NCBI RefSeq assembly: GCF_040655735.1
Contig: NZ_JBFAKK010000024.1
Coordinates: 1 to 56,823 of the forward strand
Direction of reading: 5' to 3'
DNA length: 56,823 bases
From: Phytomonospora sp040655735
Lineage (GTDB): Bacteria > Actinomycetota > Actinomycetes > Mycobacteriales > Micromonosporaceae
The translations under genes and the position numbers were made by a program. This document shows positions 24,552 through 32,350 of the stretch, piece by piece; position 1 is the stretch's first letter; each line of letters opens with the position of its first letter. The notes beneath the pieces were generated by a model. That model was not told the origin of the DNA and did no database searches. It saw only the letters and a program-made list of their open reading frames with translations.

Positions 24552-25568
24552 TCATCGGTGTTCGCGAGGAAGTTCGAAAGCCCGGTGGATCGCGGGGTCG
24601 AGGAACGCGGTGAGCTCGCTGATCCTGCCGTCTCGAAAGCTCAGCAGCATGAGCGCACCGAGTGTGAAACGGCCGTCGTCACCGAGTTGGTAACAGGCCA
24701 GCGCAGGCTGCCCGTTCGCTTCGCACACCCGCATGCGCCACGTGAACGCGCATGCGGTGACCGTCCAGATCCGCACACTGGCGATCCCGTCGTACCAGGC
24801 CGGCAGTGGCGGCATCGACATCCGTGCGTCGGCGGTCAGCATCGCGACGATCGCGTCGACGTCGGCACGTTCCCACGCGGCGACGAACGCCTCGACCAGT
24901 TCGCGCGTGTGCTCGGCGCCCAGGTTCGCGAGTTCCTGCTGCTGGCTGACCGGCGGGACACGTTCGGCCACGGCTTTGCGGGCGCGCTGAAGCGCGCTGT
25001 TCACCGAAACGGGGGTGGTGTCGAGCAGTTCGGCGGTCTCGGCGGCGGAGTAGTCGAGCACGTCGCGCAGGATCAGCACGGCGCGCTGAGCGGCCGGCAG
25101 GTGCTGGAGCGCGGCGATGAACGCCAGTTCGATGGTCTCGCGGCGGGCGTAGTGGTCGGCAGGGTCGCCCTCATCCGGCCACGGCTCAAGCCAGATCGGT
25201 CCGGTGACGAACTCGCCGAGGCCGTCGGTCGTGTGCCAGGAAGGCCCGTACTCGGGAGAGAGCAGCCGCTTCGGGCGTTTGGCGGTGAGGCGGATGCACA
25301 CGTTGGTCGCGATGCGGTACAGCCAGGTGCGAAGCGAACTGCGGCCTTCGAAGTCGGCGAGCCCGCGCCAGGCGGCGAGCAGGGTCTCCTGGAGCGCGTC
25401 CTCGGCGTCCTGGATTCCGCCGAGCATGCGATAGCAGTGCGCGGTGAGTTCCTTGCGGAATGGGCCGACCAGGATGTCGAAGGCTGAGCGGTCGCCTGAT
25501 CCGGCCGCGTCGACGAGGTCGGTCTCGGTCGGATCGGACACACCGCCGACGGTAGCGGGGTGACGCAC
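24552..25568 (-). CDS. SigJ-type ECF sigma factor with SnoaL-like C-terminal domain
   Basis: 338 residues from GTG at 25568 with a GAGGAGA site just upstream; a second GTG at 25541 is possible. Region 2 (FRKELTAHCYRMLGGIQDAEDALQETLLAAWR) and region 4 (LPAAQRAVLILRDVLDYSAAETAELLDTTPVSVNSALQRAR) are clear. The final ~120 residues form an NTF2/SnoaL-like domain (LVEAFVAAWERADVDAIVAML...). ECF factors of this group lack an anti-sigma partner and are regulated by the fused domain. None is encoded here, which agrees. Likely targets are itself and the downstream reductase. Confidence 0.9.
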   Translation of the reverse strand: MRHPATVGGVSDPTETDLVDAAGSGDRSAFDILVGPFRKELTAHCYRMLGGIQDAEDALQETLLAAWRGLADFEGRSSLRTWLYRIATNVCIRLTAKRPKRLLSPEYGPSWHTTDGLGEFVTGPIWLEPWPDEGDPADHYARRETIELAFIAALQHLPAAQRAVLILRDVLDYSAAETAELLDTTPVSVNSALQRARKAVAERVPPVSQQQELANLGAEHTRELVEAFVAAWERADVDAIVAMLTADARMSMPPLPAWYDGIASVRIWTVTACAFTWRMRVCEANGQPALACYQLGDDGRFTLGALMLLSFRDGRISELTAFLDPAIHRAFELPREHR

Positions 25569-25624
25569 CCTCTCCTCGCCCGACGAGGGCGGCGCGACGC
25601 CCGCACCCTCGGTAGGGTGTCCGC

Positions 25625-25831
25625 ATGAGCGGCGAATCCCGAGCCCGAGGCCCTCGCATCCGCACGGCCTGGCTCATCGCCGCAGCCGTCATCCTCCTGC
25701 CGATCGTGCTCGCGATCGCCCAGATCCTCCCCTGGCTTTCGGGCCTGGTGATGGCGGACGCCCTGGCCTTGATGATCGGCGCTTTCTGGTTCACGCTCCG
25801 TCGCCACCACGGGAGTAGCCCAAGCCGGTGA
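25625..25831 (+). CDS. Small two-helix membrane protein
   Basis: 68 residues from ATG at 25625 with a GGTAGGG purine run six bases upstream. Two hydrophobic helices at about residues 16-34 and 40-58, basic at both ends. It is divergent from the ECF gene by 56 bases. No family recognised; reality is supported by codon use and helix pattern only. Confidence 0.5.
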   Translation: MSGESRARGPRIRTAWLIAAAVILLPIVLAIAQILPWLSGLVMADALALMIGAFWFTLRRHHGSSPSR

Positions 25832-25904
25832 CGCACCCTCCCGGAGCGGGCACTTGCGCCGACCGCGCCCGAAACCTCACTCCGCGCGATCCCGTCCGGT
25901 GCCG

Positions 25905-26330
25905 GCGAGGTGGGATTACCAGCAGCCCGCTCCCGACGCGCAGTCGATGTCGGGCCTGACGTTCACCGCCCTCATCGACCAGCGGCGCTTCACGCGCAAC
26001 GCGCGCTCCACTGTGGCGACCGCAACCGACCTGGCATCACGTCCTGACTGCGGTCCCCGGGTTCGCAGGCTCGGGCAGGGCACGCTCGCGACCGGCGAAC
26101 TCCCGCGTCAGCACCCGAGTTTCAGCGTCGTCGGGCAAGACCCGCTGCGCGGCGGTGTCCGCTCCACCATGCTCAGCCTGCTCGGGGTGGCCGACGCCGT
26201 GCGGCGCGACGGAACTCGCGTTCCTCGAAGACGTGTCGACGCCGTGCGATCAGTGCGACGGCCTGCGCTTCAACGACACCGCCCTGTCCGCGCGCATCGA
26301 CGGCGGCGGACGATCGCCGGCATCCTCGCG
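25905..26330 (+). pseudogene. Degraded fragment of a UvrA-like ATPase
   Basis: No intact gene fills 25832-26450, but two frames carry recognisable pieces of the UvrA-like ABC ATPase family. In the frame of 25854, SMSGLTFTALIDQRRFTRN followed by ARSTVATATDLA matches the segment before the Q-loop of actinobacterial UvrA paralogues. In the frame of 26155, FLEDVSTPCDQCDGLRFND matches the CxxC zinc-finger region of the same family. The order is right, but the frames differ, the spacing is too short, and the Walker A, signature and Walker B regions are missing. I read it as a decayed gene with internal deletions and frameshifts. The limits given are approximate. Confidence 0.6.
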
Positions 26331-26450
26331 TCGTCCGGTCACGAAACGGCGACGATTCACTGTGGCCGCAACGGTTCGGGCGTCGTGCGCGTGGATCATC
26401 TCGTGCGCGTCGTGCCCGGCGCGTGTGCCCCCATGCAAGGAGTCCTTCTC

Positions 26451-27995
26451 GTGTCCATGAAGAGTGCCGCGCGCTTCGGCGCGGCCTTGACCGCCGCTGG
26501 CCTGATCGCGCTGGCCGCACCCGCGTTCGCCGACGACCCCGACGCCGCCTTCACCCTCCAGAACAGCCACGTCTCGGTGAGCACCGACGAAGCGTCGGCC
26601 GAGGAGGGCATCTACTGGGACCTCGACGTCCAAGGCAGCGGCGTCATCACCGGAACGGTCCTGACCGTCGACGCCTCCGATGTCGACTTCGCCGACATCG
26701 ACCTCGGCGACGGCGGCGACAACGAGTGCGCCATCGCCGCGGCCGTCTACACCTGCCAGATCGGCGACATCGACTACGACGGTGACGGCGGCAAGGGCTA
26801 CCCCTGGTTCCCTCGCCTCCACGTCACCCCCCGCGCCGGCCAGACCGGTACCGGCGAGCTCGCCATGACGCTCTCGGCCGACAACGCCGCCTCCGCCGAG
26901 GCGACCACCACGGTGATGGTCGCCGAGGACATCGACCTCGCGATCAACGAGCGCCCGAAGCTCAAGGCGGGCGTCGGTGAAGAGGTCACCTTCCCGATCA
27001 CCGTCACCAACACCGGTGAGCGAACCGTCTACAACCCCAGCCTCCTGGTGAGCATCGGTGGTGTCGCGCCGGTCGGCCAGGCGCCCGCGAACTGCGTGCG
27101 CGGTGTGCACGACTACCTCTCGGTCATGGCGTGCGAATTCCCGGTCGCGCTGGAACCCGGCCGCACCTACGAGTTGTCCTCCGACTTCACCTACCGGGTC
27201 CGCCCGGACGCGCTCACACCCGGCATCAGCGACGGCTGGATCAACTGGGGCGGACCGACAGCCATCGTCGGGGTGGAAGGCGAGACCGGCACCGGTCCCG
27301 AACTGACCCTCACCGGTGCGGCCGCGGCCCCGGCCGACGCGCCTCTGCAGAGCGTCTTCGACTCCGATGGCGAGTCCGGCTGGGACTACGAGATCATCAA
27401 CTTCACCGGCGAGAACAAGGCCGACCTCGCCGCCGTCGGCGCGACCCTCCCCGACCAGGAGGGTGAGACGACGCTGACGATCTCCTTCCGCAACGACGGT
27501 CCCGCCGCCCTGCCCATGAGCCGCAGCGGCGACGCCAGCACAGCGGTGTGGTTCACGCTTCCCAAGGGCGTCGAGGTCGTCTCCATGCCCGAGGAGTGCC
27601 ACGCCTACGAGCCCGGCGACTTCGGCAAGGACGAACTTCCCGGCAAGTACGCCTGCTCGCGCTTCGTGCACATCCCGGCCGGGGACGTGCTCACCTTCGA
27701 CCTGCGCGTCAATGTGACCACTGTGGACCTCGACGAGCGCGGAACCGTGCGCTCGGCGCTGTCCTACTACGGCGACCCGCAGCCCAAGATCGACCGCGAC
27801 TCCTCCAACAACACCGCCGAGATCCTCTTCAACGGCGCCACTCCCGGCGGCCAGGGCGGCGGCCTGGCCAACACCGGCGTGACCGCCGGCGTCGTCGCCG
27901 CGGCCGGTGCCGCGCTGGCGGTCGCCGGGCTCGTCGCGTTCCGCGCATTCCGGCGCCGCGGCAACCCCGCGTACTACGGCCCGGCCGAGGACTGA
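26451..27995 (+). CDS. Secreted surface protein with LANTG (class E sortase) anchor
   Basis: 514 residues from GTG at 26451 (AAGGAG at 26437-26442, eight bases before); ATGs at 26433 and 26457 are alternatives. A signal peptide (SMKSAARFGAALTAAGLIAL then APAFA) leads into a Thr/Asp-rich ectodomain made of several beta-sandwich modules. One contains EEVTFPITVTNTGERTVYNP and another ETTLTISFRNDGPAALP, the DUF11/CARDB-like pattern of uncharacterised adhesins. The C-terminus has GGGLANTG, a hydrophobic helix and a basic RRR tail, a class E LAxTG sorting signal. No sortase gene is in the window. The acidic DxDxD clusters may bind calcium. Followed by a perfect terminator hairpin. Confidence 0.83.
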   Translation: MSMKSAARFGAALTAAGLIALAAPAFADDPDAAFTLQNSHVSVSTDEASAEEGIYWDLDVQGSGVITGTVLTVDASDVDFADIDLGDGGDNECAIAAAVYTCQIGDIDYDGDGGKGYPWFPRLHVTPRAGQTGTGELAMTLSADNAASAEATTTVMVAEDIDLAINERPKLKAGVGEEVTFPITVTNTGERTVYNPSLLVSIGGVAPVGQAPANCVRGVHDYLSVMACEFPVALEPGRTYELSSDFTYRVRPDALTPGISDGWINWGGPTAIVGVEGETGTGPELTLTGAAAAPADAPLQSVFDSDGESGWDYEIINFTGENKADLAAVGATLPDQEGETTLTISFRNDGPAALPMSRSGDASTAVWFTLPKGVEVVSMPEECHAYEPGDFGKDELPGKYACSRFVHIPAGDVLTFDLRVNVTTVDLDERGTVRSALSYYGDPQPKIDRDSSNNTAEILFNGATPGGQGGGLANTGVTAGVVAAAGAALAVAGLVAFRAFRRRGNPAYYGPAED

Positions 27996-28010
27996 CCCGT
28001 TCTGCACACG

Positions 28011-28038
28011 ACGGCCCCGGCTCACCAGCCGGGGCCGT
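28011..28038 (+). terminator. Terminator behind the surface protein
   Basis: Perfect 12-base arms 28011-28022 and 28027-28038 with loop CACC, 15 bases after the stop codon; followed by a short T-containing stretch. Confidence 0.85.
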
Positions 28039-28098
28039 TCGCGTTTCGACGGCCGTTGGGCGGCGGCTACCCTGACCATCTCGTCGCCAGGAGGTCCG

Positions 28099-28467
28099 AT
28101 GCCCGTGCTCGACTCCGTCACCACCGACTTCATCGCGCGCGCCATCGCCTTGCCGCCGGCCGACCTGGCCCTCGCCTTCGACCGGACGGTGGACCTGCGT
28201 ACTGAGGGTGGGAAGGAGGCCAGCCTCGCGGCGAGCGTCTCCGCGGCGCAGAACTCCTCCATCGACCGCACGGTGCGCGAGGCCCTGCGGGCACGGCTGG
28301 AGGAGCTGTCGGCACACCGCGAGTACCTGCTGTCAGAGGCGATCGCGGCGTGCGGCACCGCCTCTCGGGCGGTGTGCAAGCGCGCGAAGCTGACCGACGA
28401 GCAGTACCGAGTGCTGGTCGACCCCTTCGTCACCGTCGGCATGGACGTGCCCCCGCGCGACGCCTGA
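28099..28467 (+). CDS. Conserved-looking hypothetical protein
   Basis: 122 residues from ATG at 28099 with GGAGG six bases ahead. Predominantly helical (VREALRARLEELSAHREYLLSEAIAAC), two cysteines, no membrane segment, no signal peptide. I do not recognise the family. It lies alone between the surface-protein terminator and the ArsR promoter and so is probably monocistronic. Confidence 0.65.
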   Translation: MPVLDSVTTDFIARAIALPPADLALAFDRTVDLRTEGGKEASLAASVSAAQNSSIDRTVREALRARLEELSAHREYLLSEAIAACGTASRAVCKRAKLTDEQYRVLVDPFVTVGMDVPPRDA

Positions 28468-28512
28468 CCCTCTCCGCCGAGTCCGCCCCACCGGAGTTCG
28501 GTCAGGACCTGT

Positions 28513-28537
28513 TAATATCCCAACATGTCTTGGGATA
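28513..28537 (+). promoter_or_regulatory. ArsR promoter: -10 box and operator spanning the start codon
   Basis: TAATAT (28513-28518) is a -10 hexamer ending six bases before the ATG at 28525, so transcription should begin at or next to the start codon (leaderless). A perfect inverted repeat, TATCCCAA (28516-28523) and TTGGGATA (28530-28537), spans the -10 and the start codon, with the ATG inside its 6-base spacer. This is a well-placed autorepression site. Confidence 0.65.
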
Positions 28538-29037
28538 AAGAGGAGCTCGTGCCCCTCCGGGCGCTGGCCAACCCCTTGCGCATCCGGATCGTCTCGCTGC
28601 TGACGGGAACCGCCATGTCGGCCACCGAGGTGGCCGAGGAGCTGGGCATCGCTCACGGTTCGGCCAGCTACCACCTCCGCCAGCTCGCCGCCGCGGGTTT
28701 CCTGCGCCGCGCGGACCCCGCCGAGCCCAGCGGTCGCGGCCAGCCGCCCCGCCGCTACACCTACGACCCCTCCAACGAGGAGCGCCTCGACCGCTCCGGC
28801 GACGCCCAGGTCGTCGTCCACGAGGCCGCCGCCACCGACCTGCGGCGTCGGCTGGAGGCCATGACCGACCGTCGCGTCATGGCCGACGCCGAGGTCTGGT
28901 TGCCGCGCGAGAGCTGGGAAAGGGCCGTCGCCCTCGTCGAAGAAGCCGTGCGTCTCGTGCACGACCGAGCCGGAGAGCCCCGCGCCGACGGCAGCGTGCG
29001 AGTGAGCATGACCGCCACCCTGTTCGAGCTGTCCTGA
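28525..29037 (+). CDS. ArsR-type HTH transcriptional regulator
   Basis: 170 residues from ATG at 28525. Winged-helix signature LRALANPLRIRIVSLLTG followed by ATEVAEELGIAHGSASYHLRQLAAAGFL, then a wing with RRYTYDP. The C-terminal ~85 residues are helical with no metal-binding cysteine cluster, so it probably does not sense metals. It is 17 bases upstream of the M29 aminopeptidase gene and likely co-transcribed with it, so the regulator may control peptide use or turnover together with itself. Confidence 0.9.
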   Translation: MSWDKEELVPLRALANPLRIRIVSLLTGTAMSATEVAEELGIAHGSASYHLRQLAAAGFLRRADPAEPSGRGQPPRRYTYDPSNEERLDRSGDAQVVVHEAAATDLRRRLEAMTDRRVMADAEVWLPRESWERAVALVEEAVRLVHDRAGEPRADGSVRVSMTATLFELS

Positions 29038-29054
29038 CCCCGGAGGAACCGGCG

Positions 29055-30272
29055 ATGATCCCCACCGACGACCTGACCGCCTACGTCGACCTCGTCCTCG
29101 ATGTCGGCGTGCCGGTACGCGCCGACGACCTCGTCGTCATCAACGGCGACCCCGAACACGCGCCGCTGGCCAGGGCCCTGGCCGAGGGCGCCTACGCGCG
29201 CGGCGCCCGCTACGTCGACATCTGGTACTTCGACGTCCACGCCAAACGCTCCCGCGTCCGCCACGCCGACCCCGCGACCTTGCCCGAGGTGCCCGCCTGG
29301 CTGGACCGCCGCAACGAAGAACTCGCCGAACGCGAGGGCGTGCTCATCAACATCCGCGGGGAGGACGACCCCGACCTGCTGTCCGATGTGGACCCCGCCC
29401 TCGCCGGCCTCGACCGGATGCCCAACCTCGCGTCCCGGTTCCGCCTGCAGAGCAACGACCTCGTCTGCTGGACCATCGTCGCCTACCCGAGTCCCGGCTG
29501 GGCCCGCGCGATCTTCGGCGAGCCCGACACCGCGCGCCTGTGGGGCCACCTCAAGCATTTCCTGCGCCTCGACGAACCCGACCCGGCGGCCGCCTGGCGC
29601 GCGCACCTCGGACGGCTCGGCGAGCGCGCGGCGGTACTCAACGCCCACGCCTTCGACAGGGTCCATTTCGAAGGTCCCGGCACCGATCTGACCATCGGGA
29701 TGATCCCCTGCGCCCGGTGGGACGTCATCGGCTACACCGCCGCCGACGGGCGCTTCTACGTGCCCTGCCTCCCATCGGAGGAGGTCTTCACCGCGCCCGA
29801 CCATCGCCGCGTCGACGGGACCGTGCGCTCCACCCGGCCGCTGGCGCTGGCCGGCAGCGTCATCCGCGACCTGGAACTGACCTTCGCCGGCGGCCGGGTC
29901 ACCGAGGTCCGGGCCTCCTCGGGCGCGGACGTCGTGCGCGGGCACCAGGCGAGCGACATCGGTGCCGCACGGCTCGGGGAGGTCGCGCTGGTCGACGGGA
30001 CCTCGCCGATCGGCCGCTCGGGAGTGACGTTCCTGGAGACCCTGCTCGACGAGAACGCCACCTGCCACCTTGCCTGGGGCGCGGGTATCACCCAGGCGAT
30101 TGCCGGGGCCGACGAGATGACGCCGGAGGAGCGCGACGCCCTGGGGCTCAACGTGTCGGCGGTCCACACCGACTTCATGGTCGGCGGGCCGGAGGTGACC
30201 GTCACGGGCGTGCACGCCGACGGGAGCCGGCGGGTGATCCTGGCGGACGACGTCTGGCGGCTCGGGGACTGA
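29055..30272 (+). CDS. M29-family metallo-aminopeptidase
   Basis: 405 residues from ATG at 29055 with GGAGG at 29042-29046. Family landmarks in order: the N-terminal regulatory half (VVINGDPEHAPLARALAEGAY), then LPSEEVFTAPD with the metal-binding Glu, GEVALVDGTSPIG, DENATCHLAWG and VHTDFMVGGPEVTVTG, which supply the remaining dinuclear metal ligands. Cytosolic enzyme, no signal peptide; removes N-terminal residues from peptides. Full length for thermophilic-aminopeptidase (AmpS/PepS) relatives. Second gene of the ArsR-led pair. Confidence 0.92.
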   Translation: MIPTDDLTAYVDLVLDVGVPVRADDLVVINGDPEHAPLARALAEGAYARGARYVDIWYFDVHAKRSRVRHADPATLPEVPAWLDRRNEELAEREGVLINIRGEDDPDLLSDVDPALAGLDRMPNLASRFRLQSNDLVCWTIVAYPSPGWARAIFGEPDTARLWGHLKHFLRLDEPDPAAAWRAHLGRLGERAAVLNAHAFDRVHFEGPGTDLTIGMIPCARWDVIGYTAADGRFYVPCLPSEEVFTAPDHRRVDGTVRSTRPLALAGSVIRDLELTFAGGRVTEVRASSGADVVRGHQASDIGAARLGEVALVDGTSPIGRSGVTFLETLLDENATCHLAWGAGITQAIAGADEMTPEERDALGLNVSAVHTDFMVGGPEVTVTGVHADGSRRVILADDVWRLGD

Positions 30273-30446
30273 AGGGGCGCGAGCCGACCGGGGCAGTCGG
30301 GCGGCCGGGCGGGAAAGCGCCGCAAGGGCCGACCTGCGCGCCCGTTGAGGCAGAGATCGACGGGTTCACCCCTCCGAGGTTGACGCTGCCCGTGGCCGCC
30401 GGGTAATCCAGAGTGAGGACATCCGTGCACCCAGGGAGGGCAAGAC

Positions 30447-31358
30447 ATGTGGGGAATTCAGCCGCCGGGCGGAGTACAGACCACCACCATCGGTGAGCGC
30501 TTCTCGCCGGACTTCTTCCACACCGGACGCCTGGACGTCGTCCTCAAGGCGATGCGCATGAGGGCCAACGACGTCAATCGCTGGAAGCTGATGAGCGCCC
30601 TCCTGGACCCCGCCTTCGACTTGGCCGGTGCCATCGGCATCGGCGACCAGTACGTCGTCTCCAGCGTCAAGGATCCCCTCGGCTTCGCCTCCTGCTTCCC
30701 CACCGCCGAGCATCTGTTCCCCGTCCTCGCCGGGGTCAACGCCCCCAACGCCGCCTTCTGCGGGCAGTCCAATGCCCTCATGGCGCTCCCGGACGGCACC
30801 ACGTTCCGCGCCGAGGTCGGCCGGCTGATCGCCCGGATCCAGGCCTACGAGCTCGCCGGAACCGAGGTGGTCTGCCGTGTCGAGTTCGCCGGACACGGCT
30901 TCATCCTGGTCCTGCGGCACCCGGTCGCCGGTCAAGCCCCCATGCAGATCGAGCTCATCGAGAGCCTCGCCCACTCCAGCGCCATTCACGACTGCCTCCA
31001 GAACGACCCCTTCGACACCGGCGAGGCCTGCACCTCGCTCCAGCGCATGGCCTCCGAGCGCTACCGCACCCGCAAGCGCGGTGCGCGCTTCTTCGGCTGG
31101 CGGGCCAAGGCGATCTTCCTCCACGACGCCGGCGACCCGGACGAGGAGGACTACCCGCTCTCCTCCTACGACGGTGAGGCGAACGCCGCCAACGGCGAGT
31201 ACTTCCCCTGCACGAAGATGAAGTGGTGGTGCCATCCGCTGGCCGGAAACGGCCTCCAGACCTGGTGGACGATGGCGGAGAACCGCCTCACCGCGCTGGA
31301 GACCGCCTTCCCGGCGCCGGTCCAGGGGGGCCGTGCGCCCAAGCGTCAGAAGACCTGA
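30447..31358 (+). CDS. Uncharacterised 303-residue protein
   Basis: From ATG at 30447 with GGAGGG eight bases upstream. The sequence has no signal peptide or membrane helix. It contains WKLMSALLDPAFDLAGAIGIGDQYVVSS and a C-terminal region with several cysteines and tryptophans (FPCTKMKWWCHPLAG). The tail is basic (KRQKT). I recognise no catalytic motif or family. It converges on the DUF389 gene with 22 bases between stops. Codon use is typical of the window, so it is a real gene of unknown role. Confidence 0.7.
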   Translation: MWGIQPPGGVQTTTIGERFSPDFFHTGRLDVVLKAMRMRANDVNRWKLMSALLDPAFDLAGAIGIGDQYVVSSVKDPLGFASCFPTAEHLFPVLAGVNAPNAAFCGQSNALMALPDGTTFRAEVGRLIARIQAYELAGTEVVCRVEFAGHGFILVLRHPVAGQAPMQIELIESLAHSSAIHDCLQNDPFDTGEACTSLQRMASERYRTRKRGARFFGWRAKAIFLHDAGDPDEEDYPLSSYDGEANAANGEYFPCTKMKWWCHPLAGNGLQTWWTMAENRLTALETAFPAPVQGGRAPKRQKT

Positions 31359-31380
31359 GCCGCTCGCGTTTTCGGGCCGG

Positions 31381-32343
31381 TCAACCCGAGCCTCCCGCGA
31401 TTCTCCGGGTGTTGCGCCGGTCCACGCGGCGCCAGAGCACCCGCTGGACGCGCAGTGTCAGAAAGCCCACCACGATCAGCACGACGACGTTGAGCAGCAG
31501 CTGGACGAGCGAGCCCCACGCGTCGGTTCGACTGCCGAACGCCATCGAGACCCCGCAGTCGGACGCCGCCGGAATCGTGGTGACAGAGATGAACACGCCC
31601 AGGAGGGTGCTCGATCGTGCCTCGGCCAAGGCGACGACTCCGACGACTCCGGCGAGGGCCGCGACGACGAATGAGAACAGGTTCGGTGTATCGATCAGCT
31701 GGGAGACCGGTCTGATGCCGAGCTCGTAGGCGTTCGGAGTGAGGCCGGCGCCCCGGACGGTGAGGGCGAAGAGGAACGCCGCGGCGATCGCGAGCAAGAA
31801 CCCGACGCCTAGCGCGGTCATCCCACGGCGGACGCTGCGGATGTGCTTCGTGTCGATACCGAGCGCGACGGCGACGATGGCGCCGTACTCGGGTCCGACG
31901 ACCATGGCGGCGACGATGAGGATCTGGGAGTTGCTCAGGATGCCGACGGCGCCGATGACGCCGGCGATGATCAGGTAGAGGTAGAAACTCGGCGGGTAGG
32001 TGGCGTCGGCGCGGATGCGGGATTCGACCAGTTCCCACAGGGGGGTGTGGACGGCGACGGGGAGTTGTCGCGACTGCGTCCGCTCGGCCCGCCCGGACAG
32101 GGCCAGGTCCACGCCGTCGACGGTGATCGAGCCGCGGAGGTCGACTCCCAGGACCCGCACCTCGCGCATCACCTTATTGGTGGCGCCGGGCAGGACATCG
32201 CACTCGATGAGGTCTCCGTCGGGATTTCGGACCGCGGAAGGCAAGACGACCAGGTTGACGACCGACGGGTCCCGACTCAGCCGCAGGTGCACCTGCTCGG
32301 TGAGGTCGGCGGGACAGACGATGCGCATGTGGATCAGGTCCAT
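31381..32343 (-). CDS. DUF389-family membrane protein
   Basis: 320 residues from ATG at 32343. A soluble N-terminal ~105 residues (MRIVCPADLTEQVHLRLSRD) is followed by six or so membrane helices. The DUF389 hallmark NSQILIVAAMVVGPEYGAI is present, together with GVFISVTTIPAASDCGVSMAFG. DUF389 proteins are widespread, membrane-bound and of unproven function. Located 7 bases downstream of the antiporter gene, on the same strand, so the two form a unit. Confidence 0.88.
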   Translation of the reverse strand: MDLIHMRIVCPADLTEQVHLRLSRDPSVVNLVVLPSAVRNPDGDLIECDVLPGATNKVMREVRVLGVDLRGSITVDGVDLALSGRAERTQSRQLPVAVHTPLWELVESRIRADATYPPSFYLYLIIAGVIGAVGILSNSQILIVAAMVVGPEYGAIVAVALGIDTKHIRSVRRGMTALGVGFLLAIAAAFLFALTVRGAGLTPNAYELGIRPVSQLIDTPNLFSFVVAALAGVVGVVALAEARSSTLLGVFISVTTIPAASDCGVSMAFGSRTDAWGSLVQLLLNVVVLIVVGFLTLRVQRVLWRRVDRRNTRRIAGGSG

Positions 32344-32350
32344 TCGGCTT

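Noticed and set aside
26250..28442. 730-codon minus-strand open frame
   Set aside because: Shadow of the LANTG surface protein and the gene behind it; no recognisable domain.
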